Of a DNA stretch of 64,000 bases, positions 1 through 7,907 are shown piece by piece. Below the pieces are notes generated by a model. That model made no database searches. It had not been told where the DNA came from and worked only from the letters and a program-made list of their open reading frames with translations. Within the stretch, counting starts at the first letter, position 1. The number at the start of each line of letters is the position of its first letter. The DNA is from Planctomycetota bacterium. Its GTDB lineage: Bacteria; Planctomycetota; B15-G4; JADJEK01. Made by a program: the position numbers and the translations under genes. The DNA lies in contig JADJEK010000012.1 of NCBI GenBank assembly GCA_016709145.1, positions 124,001 through 188,000 of the forward strand. The letters run 5' to 3'.

Positions 1-75
1 CTTGCGGATCGAATCGTCGAGTTCGGTCCACTCTTCGCCGACGGTTTCGAGGTCGAGCGCGATGGGAGGCTTCAT
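1..75 (-). CDS. Partial protein, possible DEDD-type 3'-5' exonuclease (N-terminus only)
   Basis: Only the first 25 codons are in the window; the gene runs off the left edge. It starts at an ATG read from 75 down. The N-terminus has hydrophobic-Asp-x-Glu-Thr (IALDLETVG), the pattern of the first acidic motif of RNase H-fold 3'-5' exonucleases such as the PolB-related exonuclease family. It lies 36 bases downstream of the ABC ATPase gene on the same strand, so the two are probably co-transcribed. The family call rests on one motif and is tentative. Confidence 0.45.
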   Translation of the reverse strand, partial: MKPPIALDLETVGEEWTELDDSIRK

Positions 76-111
76 GCGTGCACTTTCGTCCGGGACGCGG
101 AGCGCGAGAGT

Positions 112-1137
112 CTACTCACGCCGAGCCTTCGATCGCGCGCCGTCGTTCGTCGTGCCGTACATCGTGCGCACGACCTCCTCGATCGAGGGCGCCTCGATCG
201 AGACGTCGGCGATCGCGTGACGGCTCATGACCTCGCGGATCAGATCGGCCGGCGACTTCGCCGAGCGCTCGAAGCTCGCGCGGAATCGCCGCGGCCCGAG
301 TTGCTCCCACTCGACCCCGACTCCACCCGACGCCGCGCGAACGACGTCGAGCGTCACTTCCTCGACCACGTCGATGCCGACGTGCATGCGACCGGCATGT
401 CGCGCCTTCATCTCGGACAGCGCACCGTCGAACAGGATCTTGCCGCGATCGATCACGATCACGCGGCGGCAGAGCTCCTCGATGTCGCGTAGATCGTGCG
501 TCGTCAGCAAGATCGTCGTCGCGAAGGTCTTGTTGATCTCTTTCAAGAACGCGCGGATCGAGTCCTTCGCGACCACGTCGAGCCCGATCGTCGGCTCGTC
601 GAGGAACAGGATCGGCGGCGCGTGCAGCAGACTCGCGGCGATGTCGCAGCGCATGCGTTGACCGAGCGAGAGCTTGCGCACCGGCGTGTGCAGCAGCGGT
701 TTCAACTCGAGGATCGCATCGAGACGATCGAGCCGCTCGGCCAGCGTGCGATCGTCGACGCCGTAGATCTTGCCGAGCAAGCGGAACGACTCGATCGCGG
801 CGATGTCCCACCACAACTGCGTGCGCTGGCCGAACACCACGCCGATGCGCTTCGCGAACGCGCGCCGATTCGCGTGCGGAACGAGACCGTCCACGGTCAA
901 CTCGCCCGACGTCGGCACCAGGATGCCGGTCAGCATCTTGATCGTGGTCGACTTGCCCGCGCCGTTCTGGCCGATGTAGCCGACGATCTCGCCGCGCGCG
1001 ACGTCGAACGAAATGCCGTCGACCGCGGCCAACGTGCGCGTCTTGCGATGCACGAGGTCGAGCAGGGCGCCCTTCACGCCTTCGCGGCGATCGAAGACCG
1101 AGAAGGTCTTCGTCAAGTTCGCGACGTGGATCAGCAT
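112..1137 (-). CDS. ABC transporter ATP-binding protein (ABC-2 export type)
   Basis: A 341-residue cytoplasmic ATPase that would power an integral-membrane ABC-2 exporter. Walker A (GQNGAGKST) is at residues 56-64, the signature is LSLGQRMR near residue 160, and Walker B (ILFLDEPTIGLD) and the switch His (LTTHD) follow. The extra segment before Walker A and the GQRTQLWWD motif after the Q-loop match the uncharacterised ABC-2 ATPase group (COG4586-like). The C-terminal hundred residues resemble the regulatory tail of such proteins. The ATG at 1137 begins the conserved MLIHVANLTKTF; a longer frame from 1176 adds 13 unconserved residues. No permease gene is visible, so it should lie left of the window or elsewhere. 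The substrate is unknown. Confidence 0.9.
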   Translation of the reverse strand: MLIHVANLTKTFSVFDRREGVKGALLDLVHRKTRTLAAVDGISFDVARGEIVGYIGQNGAGKSTTIKMLTGILVPTSGELTVDGLVPHANRRAFAKRIGVVFGQRTQLWWDIAAIESFRLLGKIYGVDDRTLAERLDRLDAILELKPLLHTPVRKLSLGQRMRCDIAASLLHAPPILFLDEPTIGLDVVAKDSIRAFLKEINKTFATTILLTTHDLRDIEELCRRVIVIDRGKILFDGALSEMKARHAGRMHVGIDVVEEVTLDVVRAASGGVGVEWEQLGPRRFRASFERSAKSPADLIREVMSRHAIADVSIEAPSIEEVVRTMYGTTNDGARSKARRE

Positions 1138-1159
1138 GAGGTCCGTTCGGGTCCGACGA

Positions 1160-1993
1160 TCATCCGCCGGTGACACGAAGCACGAGCACTGCCTGTTGGC
1201 TTCCGGAGCCCGACGTGCGCGAGAACAGCGTCGTGGTCACGTCGTTGTGCTCTTGCGCGTGGTTCGCGATCAGGAACGGCTGGCCGATCGGCGCGACGAC
1301 GGTCGTCGTCATGCTCGTCACCTTGACCGTCTCACCGCCGTCGCCGAGGCCCGAGAACACCGGCGTCAACGACACCTGCGCGTAGCCCTGGCCCGCCGGT
1401 CGCACGAGGACTTCCATCGACGTCCCCACCATCTGCCCGGCCGGGAACAACACGACGCCACTCACTCCCGGCACGGAGAACGGCGCCGCATAGCGCACTT
1501 GCCCGACCTGGATGCTCGCCGGATAGTCGGCGACGGTGACGAGCATGATCTGCTCGCGCGAGCTGCTCTTCGAGTTCTTCAACGCGACGTTCAGGTTGGC
1601 GGAGAAATTGCCCTTCGTCACACCGACCCGCACGCCGCCCGGCACCGTCGGCGGAGCGCCACCGCCGACCGTCCAATGCTCGTCCGCGTACTCGAACATG
1701 CTCTCGATCGTCAGCGAGTCGTTGGCGTCGACCCAGATGCGCTCGACGTCGATGCGGTAGTTGCCCTCGGGGAGCGGCAGGGTGCGCGCAGCCTCGATCT
1801 CTTTCATGGCCTGATCGAACGGGTCGCCGGACTTCGCGGCGGACGGCTGCGACCCGGAGCCCCCGGACGACGGCGCGGGCGATCCCGACTGCGACAGGGG
1901 TGGCGGCGACTGCGGTTGACGTTCTTCGTAGTGATACGACCTGCAGCCCAGAGCTGCCACGAGTCCGACGCACGCGATCCATGCGGTCTTCAT
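1160..1993 (-). CDS. Secreted lipoprotein of unknown function
   Basis: A 277-residue protein with a lipoprotein signal: a short basic start, a hydrophobic stretch (WIACVGLVAALGC) and a lipobox Cys at residue 17. A Ser/Pro/Gly-rich linker follows to about residue 50, as expected of a tether between membrane and a folded domain. The remaining 220 residues are beta-rich by eye and match no family I recognise. The ATG overlaps the stop codon of the upstream gene in an ATGA, so translation is probably coupled. The longer open frame to 2095 is only overlap with that neighbour. Confidence 0.75.
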   Translation of the reverse strand: MKTAWIACVGLVAALGCRSYHYEERQPQSPPPLSQSGSPAPSSGGSGSQPSAAKSGDPFDQAMKEIEAARTLPLPEGNYRIDVERIWVDANDSLTIESMFEYADEHWTVGGGAPPTVPGGVRVGVTKGNFSANLNVALKNSKSSSREQIMLVTVADYPASIQVGQVRYAAPFSVPGVSGVVLFPAGQMVGTSMEVLVRPAGQGYAQVSLTPVFSGLGDGGETVKVTSMTTTVVAPIGQPFLIANHAQEHNDVTTTLFSRTSGSGSQQAVLVLRVTGG

Positions 1994-2493
1994 TGTGCGT
2001 CGCCCCATTGCTCCGGCTTGTGGATGTGCGTGTCGCCACGCTTCAGCAATCGTATGCGCTGCTCGGCGTCGACCTTGTGCGTCTCCAGCAGCCACTTCAT
2101 TTCCTTGTCACCGCCGGTGTCGTACGTCGCGAGTTGCGCGAGGAACTTCTCGTACTGCGTGATCCCGACGTCGAGCTTGCCGGTCAGCACGTGCGCATGC
2201 GCGAGCAGGAACTGCGTCGGCGGTGCGCCCTTCGTCCAATGCGTGGGCTTCGCGGCCAGCACGGACTCGAGCAGCGGCAGCGCGTCCCGCCCGTTTTCCT
2301 CGAGATCGAGCATCGTGCCCGCGAGCTTCACCTTGGCGTCGAGGTCGTTGGGATTGGCTTCGACGGCGGCGCGAGCATGCGCCTTCGCCGCGGCGATCGC
2401 TGCGGCGCGCTTGCGCGCGGGCGCCTTCAATTGCCAAGCGACCGCGAGACCGGCCACGACCAAGAAACCGGCGACGAGAATGGGGATCAGCAT
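1990..2493 (-). CDS. Membrane-anchored TPR-like protein
   Basis: A 167-residue protein with one N-terminal membrane segment (residues 2-20, PILVAGFLVVAGLAVAWQL), a Lys/Ala-rich helix, then tetratricopeptide-like helices: AVEANPNDLDAKVKLAG is a recognisable TPR turn, followed by the DALPLLESVLAAKP repeat. Such proteins usually act as scaffolds. It is translationally coupled to the lipoprotein downstream (4-base overlap), and the two probably work together at the cell envelope. The ATG at 2493 was chosen because upstream sequence in this frame is antisense to the carbamoyltransferase gene. Confidence 0.75.
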   Translation of the reverse strand: MLIPILVAGFLVVAGLAVAWQLKAPARKRAAAIAAAKAHARAAVEANPNDLDAKVKLAGTMLDLEENGRDALPLLESVLAAKPTHWTKGAPPTQFLLAHAHVLTGKLDVGITQYEKFLAQLATYDTGGDKEMKWLLETHKVDAEQRIRLLKRGDTHIHKPEQWGDAQ

Positions 2494-2725
2494 GCGCACT
2501 CCTGCGGGACGCCCGCGACGAGGGTCGCGGAACGGGGCGGGGGATTCTATCGGCGGCGACGCCCCGCGAGGTCCGAGTCCGCGCATCCCGCGCGACGCCC
2601 GTGACGATTCCGGTCCGGTCGTCCGGGGAGCGCAGCGGCCGGGGGCAAAAAGTCCGCTGCGACCCGGCCGCCGATCGTGTACGTCATGGCCTTTTCGCCG
2701 TTCGTTCCGAGACTCGAGGTAGCCC

Positions 2726-3775
2726 GTGTCCCTCCAATACCGCGGTCGCCATTTCCTGAACTCCCTCGACTTCGCTCCGGCCGAGCTGCGCACCCTCGTC
2801 GAAGTCGCGCTGCGCATGAAGCGCGGCGCCGAACGCGGCCACCTGCCCGGGCGCATCCTCGCGCTGCTGTTCTTCAACGCGTCGGTGCGGACGCGCGTGT
2901 CGTGCGAGACCGCGATGGCGCGCCTCGGCGGCAACGCGATCGCGCTGACGCCCGGCCGCGACACCTGGAACTTCGAGGACCAGGACGGCGTGGTCATGGA
3001 CCAGAACGCGCAGGAGCACGTGCGCGAACTGTCGCCGGTCGTGACCTCGATGGTCGACGCCGTCGGCATCCGCAAATGCGACCTGATCACGGTCGGCGAC
3101 GCCAAGACCTCGGTCACCGACTCGTACGCCGAACTCAAGAAGGACTCGTTCATCCACGCGTTCGCGCGCTTCTCGAAGAAGCCCGTGCTGAATCTGGAAT
3201 CGAACGCGGCGCACCCACTGCAACACCTCGCCGACATGGCGACGCTGGTCGAGAAGCTCGGCGAGCCGCGCGGCAAGAAGTACGTGCTGTCGTGGGCGTG
3301 GCACCCGAAGTCGCTGCCGGTCGCGACGCCGCACTCGCAGATGCTGGCCGCGGCCGACCTCGGCATGGACGTCACGATCCTGCATCCGCCGGGCTACGAC
3401 CTCGACGCGGACTACGTCGGCGCGGCCACGCAGCGCGCGCGCCAACTCGGCGGCAACGTCACCGTCACGCACGACGTCGAAGCGGCGTACAAGGACGCCA
3501 AGGCCGTCTGCGTGAAGTCGTGGGGCTCGCTGCAGTACTACGGGCGCTTCGACGAAGAGGTCGCCGCGAAGAAGGCGCTGCGCAGCACCTGGATCTGCGA
3601 CGAGTCGAAGATGGCGCGCACCGCGGACGGCATCTTCATGCATTGCCTACCGGCGCGCCGCAACGTCGTCGTCACCGACGGCGTGCTCGACTCGAAGCGC
3701 TCGGTCGTCGTCGATCAAGCCGAGAACCGGCTATGGACCGTCATGGCGTTGTTGAAAGAACTGATCGGCGGCTGA
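2726..3775 (+). CDS. argF': N-acetyl- (or N-succinyl-) ornithine carbamoyltransferase
   Basis: A 349-residue carbamoyltransferase. It transfers the carbamoyl group of carbamoyl phosphate to an acylated ornithine in the variant arginine pathway. Carbamoyl-phosphate contacts are seen in FFNASVRTR (49-57), HPLQHLAD and the HCLPARRN motif near residue 306. The tryptophan-rich segment (TWNFED, residues 80-85) and SWAWHPKSLP match the AOTCase/SOTCase branch rather than ordinary ArgF. Two positions differ from the best-known enzyme as I recall it: Gln96 where AOTCase has a specificity Glu and SOTCase a Pro, and Val315 where the Xanthomonas enzyme has a carboxylated Lys. The start is GTG. The stop is followed after three bases by the next gene. 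Confidence 0.88.
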   Translation: MSLQYRGRHFLNSLDFAPAELRTLVEVALRMKRGAERGHLPGRILALLFFNASVRTRVSCETAMARLGGNAIALTPGRDTWNFEDQDGVVMDQNAQEHVRELSPVVTSMVDAVGIRKCDLITVGDAKTSVTDSYAELKKDSFIHAFARFSKKPVLNLESNAAHPLQHLADMATLVEKLGEPRGKKYVLSWAWHPKSLPVATPHSQMLAAADLGMDVTILHPPGYDLDADYVGAATQRARQLGGNVTVTHDVEAAYKDAKAVCVKSWGSLQYYGRFDEEVAAKKALRSTWICDESKMARTADGIFMHCLPARRNVVVTDGVLDSKRSVVVDQAENRLWTVMALLKELIGG

Positions 3776-3778
3776 TCG

Positions 3779-4318
3779 ATGGGCTGGTTCGACCGCTGGC
3801 GCGCGAAGGAAAACGCCATCCACGTGCGCTGCGGGATGTGCCGCGTCGAGACCGACTACCCGCTCGCGCAGCGCGGGCAGTTCGTCTTCCACTCGTGTGA
3901 TTCGGACCTGTTCGTCGAGCGCGTGGATCCGACCGCGACAGCGGCCGCCCTCGATCTGTTCGTGCGCTCGTTCGCGAGCGGAACGCTCGACGAATCCCAT
4001 CGTGTGGCCGCGCGCGATCGCCTGCTCCACGAACTCGGCGAGGCCCCGATCGCCGGACTCGAGGACGTGCTGTGGCGCATGAAGTACGCGCCGCGCGAAT
4101 CGTGGCCGTTCCCCGAGTTCGCCGCGCGCTTCGCGGCGCCCGACGCGCATCCGCGCATCGATTGGAGCAACGAACTCGAGATGTACCTGCACCGCATGAA
4201 GAAGTTCGCGATCACGAAGCGCCAACTCGCCGCGGTCGGCCCCGATGCACAGGGCATCCTGCGCGACAAGCTCGAACGCTTGAAGACCGCTCCGCTCGTG
4301 CCGCTGGAAGAGGACTGA
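3779..4318 (+). CDS. Hypothetical protein with N-terminal Cys pair
   Basis: A 179-residue soluble protein not recognised. An early CxxC (VRCGMCRVETDYP, around residue 19) and a further Cys (FHSCDSD) could form a zinc or redox site. The rest is helical and charged (MYLHRMKKFAITKRQ, LRDKLERLK). No signal peptide or membrane segment is visible. It begins three bases after the carbamoyltransferase stop, so it is almost certainly in the same transcript, but nothing in it indicates a role in arginine synthesis. Codon use looks like that of its neighbours. Confidence 0.7.
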   Translation: MGWFDRWRAKENAIHVRCGMCRVETDYPLAQRGQFVFHSCDSDLFVERVDPTATAAALDLFVRSFASGTLDESHRVAARDRLLHELGEAPIAGLEDVLWRMKYAPRESWPFPEFAARFAAPDAHPRIDWSNELEMYLHRMKKFAITKRQLAAVGPDAQGILRDKLERLKTAPLVPLEED

Positions 4319-4503
4319 GGCGGCGCAGCCGCCGGACCACCAGGTGTTGCTCGGCGACGGCAGTCGCCGAATTCGCCTGTTCCATGGGCGATTCGCGCTG
4401 AGCGGGCGCGGACGGTCCATGAATACGGCGGCTGCCGCCGCCTCGGGCACCTCGTGGGTTCGGCCGCGCTCGCGTGGTCCGTCGCGCGAAGGCGCCGACC
4501 GCG
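4319..4503. other. Convergent intergenic region with short GC hairpin
   Basis: Lies between convergent genes. Just after the stop at 4318 there is a perfect GGCGGC/GCCGCC inverted repeat with a 3-base loop (about 4320-4334), a possible weak terminator without a T run. Nothing else was recognised. Confidence 0.35.
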
Positions 4504-4749
4504 TCAGCGGACCTTCGAGTACACGAACAGCAGCAACATCGCACCGCCGGTCGCGATCGCGAGTCCGGCCAGGCTGAAGTCGGCCATCGCGCCGAAGCCG
4601 AGCATCGACGCGAGCCAACTGCCGAACAGCGCGCCGAGGATCCCGAGCAGGATCGTCGCGATCAAGCCGCCGGGGCCTTTGCCGGGCATCAACCACTTCG
4701 CCAGGACTCCGACCACGAGGCCGAGTCCGATCCACGTCAACCAGCCCAT
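4504..4749 (-). CDS. GlsB/YeaQ/YmgE-family small stress membrane protein
   Basis: An 81-residue inner-membrane protein of the transglycosylase-associated family. It has three hydrophobic helices (residues 4-18, 28-45 and 58-76) and the family's conserved motif: glycine-rich helix 1, then KWLMPGKGPGGLIATILLGI, then GALFGSWLA. Members are small stress-induced proteins of uncertain biochemical role. The gene is monocistronic by spacing (65 bases before the next leftward gene). Its stop faces the convergent gene ending at 4318. Confidence 0.88.
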   Translation of the reverse strand: MGWLTWIGLGLVVGVLAKWLMPGKGPGGLIATILLGILGALFGSWLASMLGFGAMADFSLAGLAIATGGAMLLLFVYSKVR

Positions 4750-4814
4750 CGTTCGCTCCGTTGGACGCGAGCTGCGGCAGAGCCGCGCACACGCGTCGGT
4801 CGATCAGCTCTTCG

Positions 4815-5624
4815 TCAACCCAAGCCCATGCGGTCGACACCTTCCTCGTCGAACCCGAGGAAGTGACCGAGCTCGTGATAGAGCGTGATGCGGATCTGCT
4901 CGCGCAACTCGTCGTGATCGATGCAGGTGCGTTCGAGGTTGCGCTGGAACACGTGGATCGTCGGCGGCGGACCGGCCGGCAGTTCGTGCTCACCGTCGAG
5001 CAACGACGGTCCGCTGAATAGCCCGAGGATGTCGGGAGCGACCTCGGCCGGATCGCCCTGGCGCGCGAGTTCGCGCGTCGGGAACGGCTCGACCACGAGG
5101 CGGACCGCGCCGAGCGCGTTCTGGAATTGGTCGGGCAAGGCCTCGATCGCTTCGCGCAGGACTTGGTCGAAGTCCTCGGCGCCGAGGTGCGGGATCGGCG
5201 GCGCGGAGTCGGGATCGAGCGCCGACGCTTCGGTCATCAGCCGCAGGCCCTTCTCGGCGTCGCCGAGCAACTCGGCACAGAACGACAGGCGCTCGAGGAC
5301 GCCTGCGCTGCGCTCCTGCGCGGCCAACGCTTCGAACGACGCCAGCGCGTCGCCGATGCGCCACTCGCGCAAGAGCAGCTCGCCTTCGGTCCACAGCAAG
5401 TCCGGGTCGTCGTCCTCCATGCCGAGCTCGCGCGAGCGGTCGAGCGCCCGTCGCGAACCGCCGAGGTCGTTCGTCATGCAACGCGACGCGGCCTCCAGCA
5501 GCGCTCGCTCCGGGTCGTCGGCATCGAGGCGCTTGATCAATCGCAGGCTCTGCTCGGGATTGCCCTCGTCGAGGGCGGCCCAGGCGTCGTCGAGGACATC
5601 GTCACGGTCGTTGGACTTCGGCAT
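4815..5624 (-). CDS. TPR-like N-terminus fused to a zincin metallopeptidase domain
   Basis: A 269-residue protein. Residues 1-130 are helical repeats of TPR character (DDAWAALDEGNPEQSLRLIKRLDADDPERALLEAA and similar). Residues 145-269 match the small zincin_1 family (possible acid metallopeptidase): PHLGAEDFDQVLREAIEALP, then the zinc motif HELGH at 250-254 followed by the third-ligand region FLGFDEE. Zincin_1 proteins are usually about 120-150 residues without the repeat part, so this is a fusion. No signal peptide is visible, which suggests a cytoplasmic protein with unknown substrate. The ATG at 5624 was chosen because it starts the acidic N-terminus and upstream sequence is divergent promoter region. 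Confidence 0.82.
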   Translation of the reverse strand: MPKSNDRDDVLDDAWAALDEGNPEQSLRLIKRLDADDPERALLEAASRCMTNDLGGSRRALDRSRELGMEDDDPDLLWTEGELLLREWRIGDALASFEALAAQERSAGVLERLSFCAELLGDAEKGLRLMTEASALDPDSAPPIPHLGAEDFDQVLREAIEALPDQFQNALGAVRLVVEPFPTRELARQGDPAEVAPDILGLFSGPSLLDGEHELPAGPPPTIHVFQRNLERTCIDHDELREQIRITLYHELGHFLGFDEEGVDRMGLG

Positions 5625-5815
5625 GGGGGACAGACTGCCACTCGCGCACGAGTTTCGAAACAGATCGTTCGCGACGTTCCTCCCACGGCGGCGCGAAAAC
5701 ATTCCCGGCAGATCAACGATTTCGGCCTCCGGGGCGGTAGAAGCTGCCCTCCTGGGAATGGCCCGCGGAGTGCTCGTTGCGACGCGGCAATGCGACCCGC
5801 TCGGGCCGCGAACGC

Positions 5816-5820
5816 GAGGA
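5816..5820 (+). promoter_or_regulatory. Ribosome binding site setting the nrfH GTG start
   Basis: GAGGA lies seven bases before GTG 5828. It favours that GTG over the longer open frame beginning at 5777. Confidence 0.6.
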
Positions 5821-5827
5821 AACGATC

Positions 5828-6286
5828 GTGGGATGGACGAAAACCAAGGTGCTGGCGCTGCTCGCAGGTCTGTTCGGAGTCGCGGCGGGCGCCGGCGTCT
5901 ACACGTTCGACTACGCCGAAGGCACGTCGTACCTCTCGAACGACCCACGGGCCTGCGTGAACTGCCACGTCATGCGCGACGAGTTCGACGCTTGGCAGAA
6001 GAGCAGCCACCACGCCACCGCGACCTGCAACGACTGCCATGTCCCCGTGGGCCTCGTCGGCAAGTACCTGACGAAGCTCGAGCACGGTTGGCGGCACTCG
6101 AAGGCGTTCACGACCGGCTCGTTCCACGAACCGATCCAGATCACCGACTCGAGCCTCGCGGTGGTCCAGGACAACTGCGTGCGCTGCCACGGCGGCCTGG
6201 TCCACGCGATCCAGACCGACGCGCGCGGCGAGCGCGCGAACTGCACTCATTGCCACGGTGGTGTCGGCCATGGCGCCGCGCACTGA
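5828..6286 (+). CDS. nrfH: Cytochrome c nitrite reductase small subunit, tetraheme quinol dehydrogenase NrfH
   Basis: A 152-residue membrane-anchored tetraheme cytochrome of the NapC/NirT/NrfH family. It takes electrons from menaquinol and passes them to NrfA on the outer face of the cytoplasmic membrane. One N-terminal membrane helix (VLALLAGLFGVAAGAGVYTF) is followed by four heme-binding sites, CVNCH, CNDCH, CVRCH and CTHCH, the number expected for NrfH. The start codon is GTG with a good ribosome binding site. Its 3' end overlaps the longest possible reading frame of nrfA. The order nrfH-nrfA is the usual one for this complex. No accessory heme-lyase genes are visible. Confidence 0.92.
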   Translation: MGWTKTKVLALLAGLFGVAAGAGVYTFDYAEGTSYLSNDPRACVNCHVMRDEFDAWQKSSHHATATCNDCHVPVGLVGKYLTKLEHGWRHSKAFTTGSFHEPIQITDSSLAVVQDNCVRCHGGLVHAIQTDARGERANCTHCHGGVGHGAAH

Positions 6287-6323
6287 ACTCGTGACCGATT
6301 CGATCCTCGAAGCGACGGAAGCG

Positions 6324-6329
6324 AAGGAG
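6324..6329 (+). promoter_or_regulatory. Ribosome binding site deciding the nrfA start
   Basis: AAGGAG is nine bases before ATG 6339. The frame is open from 6258, but this site and the basic N-terminus plus membrane helix that follow ATG 6339 favour the shorter protein. Confidence 0.6.
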
Positions 6330-6338
6330 ATGGAACGC

Positions 6339-7787
6339 ATGCGCAGTCATCGAACCGAGCGCGGCATCGGCGCCGCCGGAGTCGGATTCATCGTGGTCGT
6401 CACCGCGGCGGCGACGATCGGCATCCTGCTGTTGCTCGACAACGTCCGCGATCGCAAGGACGAAGCGAAGCAGACCGTGTTCGCGATCGCCGAACTCGGC
6501 GAGTCCACCGTCGATCCCGCGGAATGGGGCAAGAACTACCCACGCCAATACGACTCGTACAAGCGCACGGTCGACATCGAGCGCACGAAGTTCGGCGGCT
6601 CCGAAGCCTTCCAGAAGCTCGACGACGATCCGGTCTGGCGCACGATCTTCGCGGGCTACGCGTTCGCGATCGACTACCGCGAAGAGCGCGGCCACGCGTA
6701 CATGCTCGCGGACCAGCGCGAGACCGAGCGCGTCAAGCAGAAGAAGCAACCGGGCGCATGCCTGCATTGCCACGCGTCCAACGTCGTCGCGTACCGCGAG
6801 GCCGGCATCAAGGCCGGCGCGCCCGGCTCGATCGGCGATCCGCTGACGAGCGAGGCGGGCTGGACGCAGCTCCAGAAGGGTTTCGAGGCCGTCTGCGCCA
6901 TGCCGTACTCGGACGCGACGGCGCTGGTCAGTCACCCGGTCGCCTGCATCGACTGCCACGACCCGAAGACGCAAGCGCTGCGCCTCAGCAAGCCGGCGTT
7001 CGTCGCCGGTCTGCAGGCGCTCGCGCGCAGCGGTGAAGCGCTGCCGCATTTCCCGAGCATCGAACGCTGGCGCGCGGGTGACAAGAAGCGCGAGTACGAC
7101 CCGAACGCCGATGCCTCGCGCCAAGAGCTGCGCTCGATGGTCTGCGGGCAATGCCACGTCGAGTACTACTTCAAGGGCGACGGCAAGCTCTTGACGTTCC
7201 CGTGGCACAACGGCCTGAAGGTCGACCACATCCTCGCGTACTACGACACGCAGAACTTCAAGGACTGGCCGCACGCGGTCTCGGGCGCGAACGCCCTGAA
7301 GGCGCAGCACCCCGAGTTCGAACTGTGGAGCCAGGGCATCCACGCGCGTTCGGGCGTCGCCTGCGCCGACTGTCACATGCCGTACGTGCGTGAAGGCGCG
7401 GTCAAGGTCAGCGACCACCACGTGCGCAGCCCGATGCTGAACGTCTCCCGCGCGTGCCAGACCTGCCACAACTTCTCCGAGGACGAGATGAAGGCGCGCG
7501 TCGACACCATCCAAGAGCGCACGAAGAACCTGCTCGATCGCGCCGAGACGGCCGTCGTGTCGTTGATCCAGGCGATCGACGGCGCGAAGAAGGCGGGCGC
7601 GACCGACGAACAGCTCGCCGGCGCGCGCGCCGCGCAGCGTGCCGCGCAGTTCAAGCTCGACTTCATCTCGGCCGAGAACTCGATGGGCTTCCACGCACCG
7701 CAGGAGTCCGCGCGCATCCTCGCCGAGTCGATCGACGAGGCACGTCAGGGCGAGATGATGGTCATGGGGATCAAGACGGGTTCTTGA
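6339..7787 (+). CDS. nrfA: Ammonia-forming cytochrome c nitrite reductase catalytic subunit NrfA
   Basis: A 482-residue pentaheme enzyme that reduces nitrite to ammonium with six electrons. The N-terminal hydrophobic segment (GVGFIVVVTAAATIGILLLL) is an uncleaved anchor or signal. Heme sites are CLHCH (141-145), CIDCH, CGQCH, CADCH and CQTCH. The CGQCHVEYYF motif and KAQHPEFE supply the Tyr, His and calcium-ligand residues known from E. coli NrfA. Heme 1, normally CxxCK with Lys as the ligand at the catalytic iron, is CxxCH here; this is known for some lineages such as Campylobacter. It probably forms an operon with nrfH, 52 bases upstream. The C-terminal helices (TIQERTKNLLDRAE) match the family dimer interface. 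Confidence 0.93.
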   Translation: MRSHRTERGIGAAGVGFIVVVTAAATIGILLLLDNVRDRKDEAKQTVFAIAELGESTVDPAEWGKNYPRQYDSYKRTVDIERTKFGGSEAFQKLDDDPVWRTIFAGYAFAIDYREERGHAYMLADQRETERVKQKKQPGACLHCHASNVVAYREAGIKAGAPGSIGDPLTSEAGWTQLQKGFEAVCAMPYSDATALVSHPVACIDCHDPKTQALRLSKPAFVAGLQALARSGEALPHFPSIERWRAGDKKREYDPNADASRQELRSMVCGQCHVEYYFKGDGKLLTFPWHNGLKVDHILAYYDTQNFKDWPHAVSGANALKAQHPEFELWSQGIHARSGVACADCHMPYVREGAVKVSDHHVRSPMLNVSRACQTCHNFSEDEMKARVDTIQERTKNLLDRAETAVVSLIQAIDGAKKAGATDEQLAGARAAQRAAQFKLDFISAENSMGFHAPQESARILAESIDEARQGEMMVMGIKTGS

Positions 7788-7861
7788 GAGGGCGTGAATC
7801 GATCCGACGGATTCGCGTTCTCGGAGAGACCGACGTGACGTGACCCCGCCGGATGGCGTAG

Positions 7862-7900
7862 ATAGGTCCTCGCGGTGCCGTGCGCGCCGCGAGGACCTAT
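7862..7900. repeat. Perfect 14-bp inverted repeat before the acetyltransferase gene
   Basis: ATAGGTCCTCGCGG (7862-7875) and its exact complement (7887-7900) are separated by 11 bases and end seven bases before ATG 7908. There is no T run, so it is not a typical intrinsic terminator. It could end the nrfHA transcript, hide the ribosome binding site of the next gene, or be a protein-binding operator. Confidence 0.6.
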
Positions 7901-7907
7901 TCACCCC

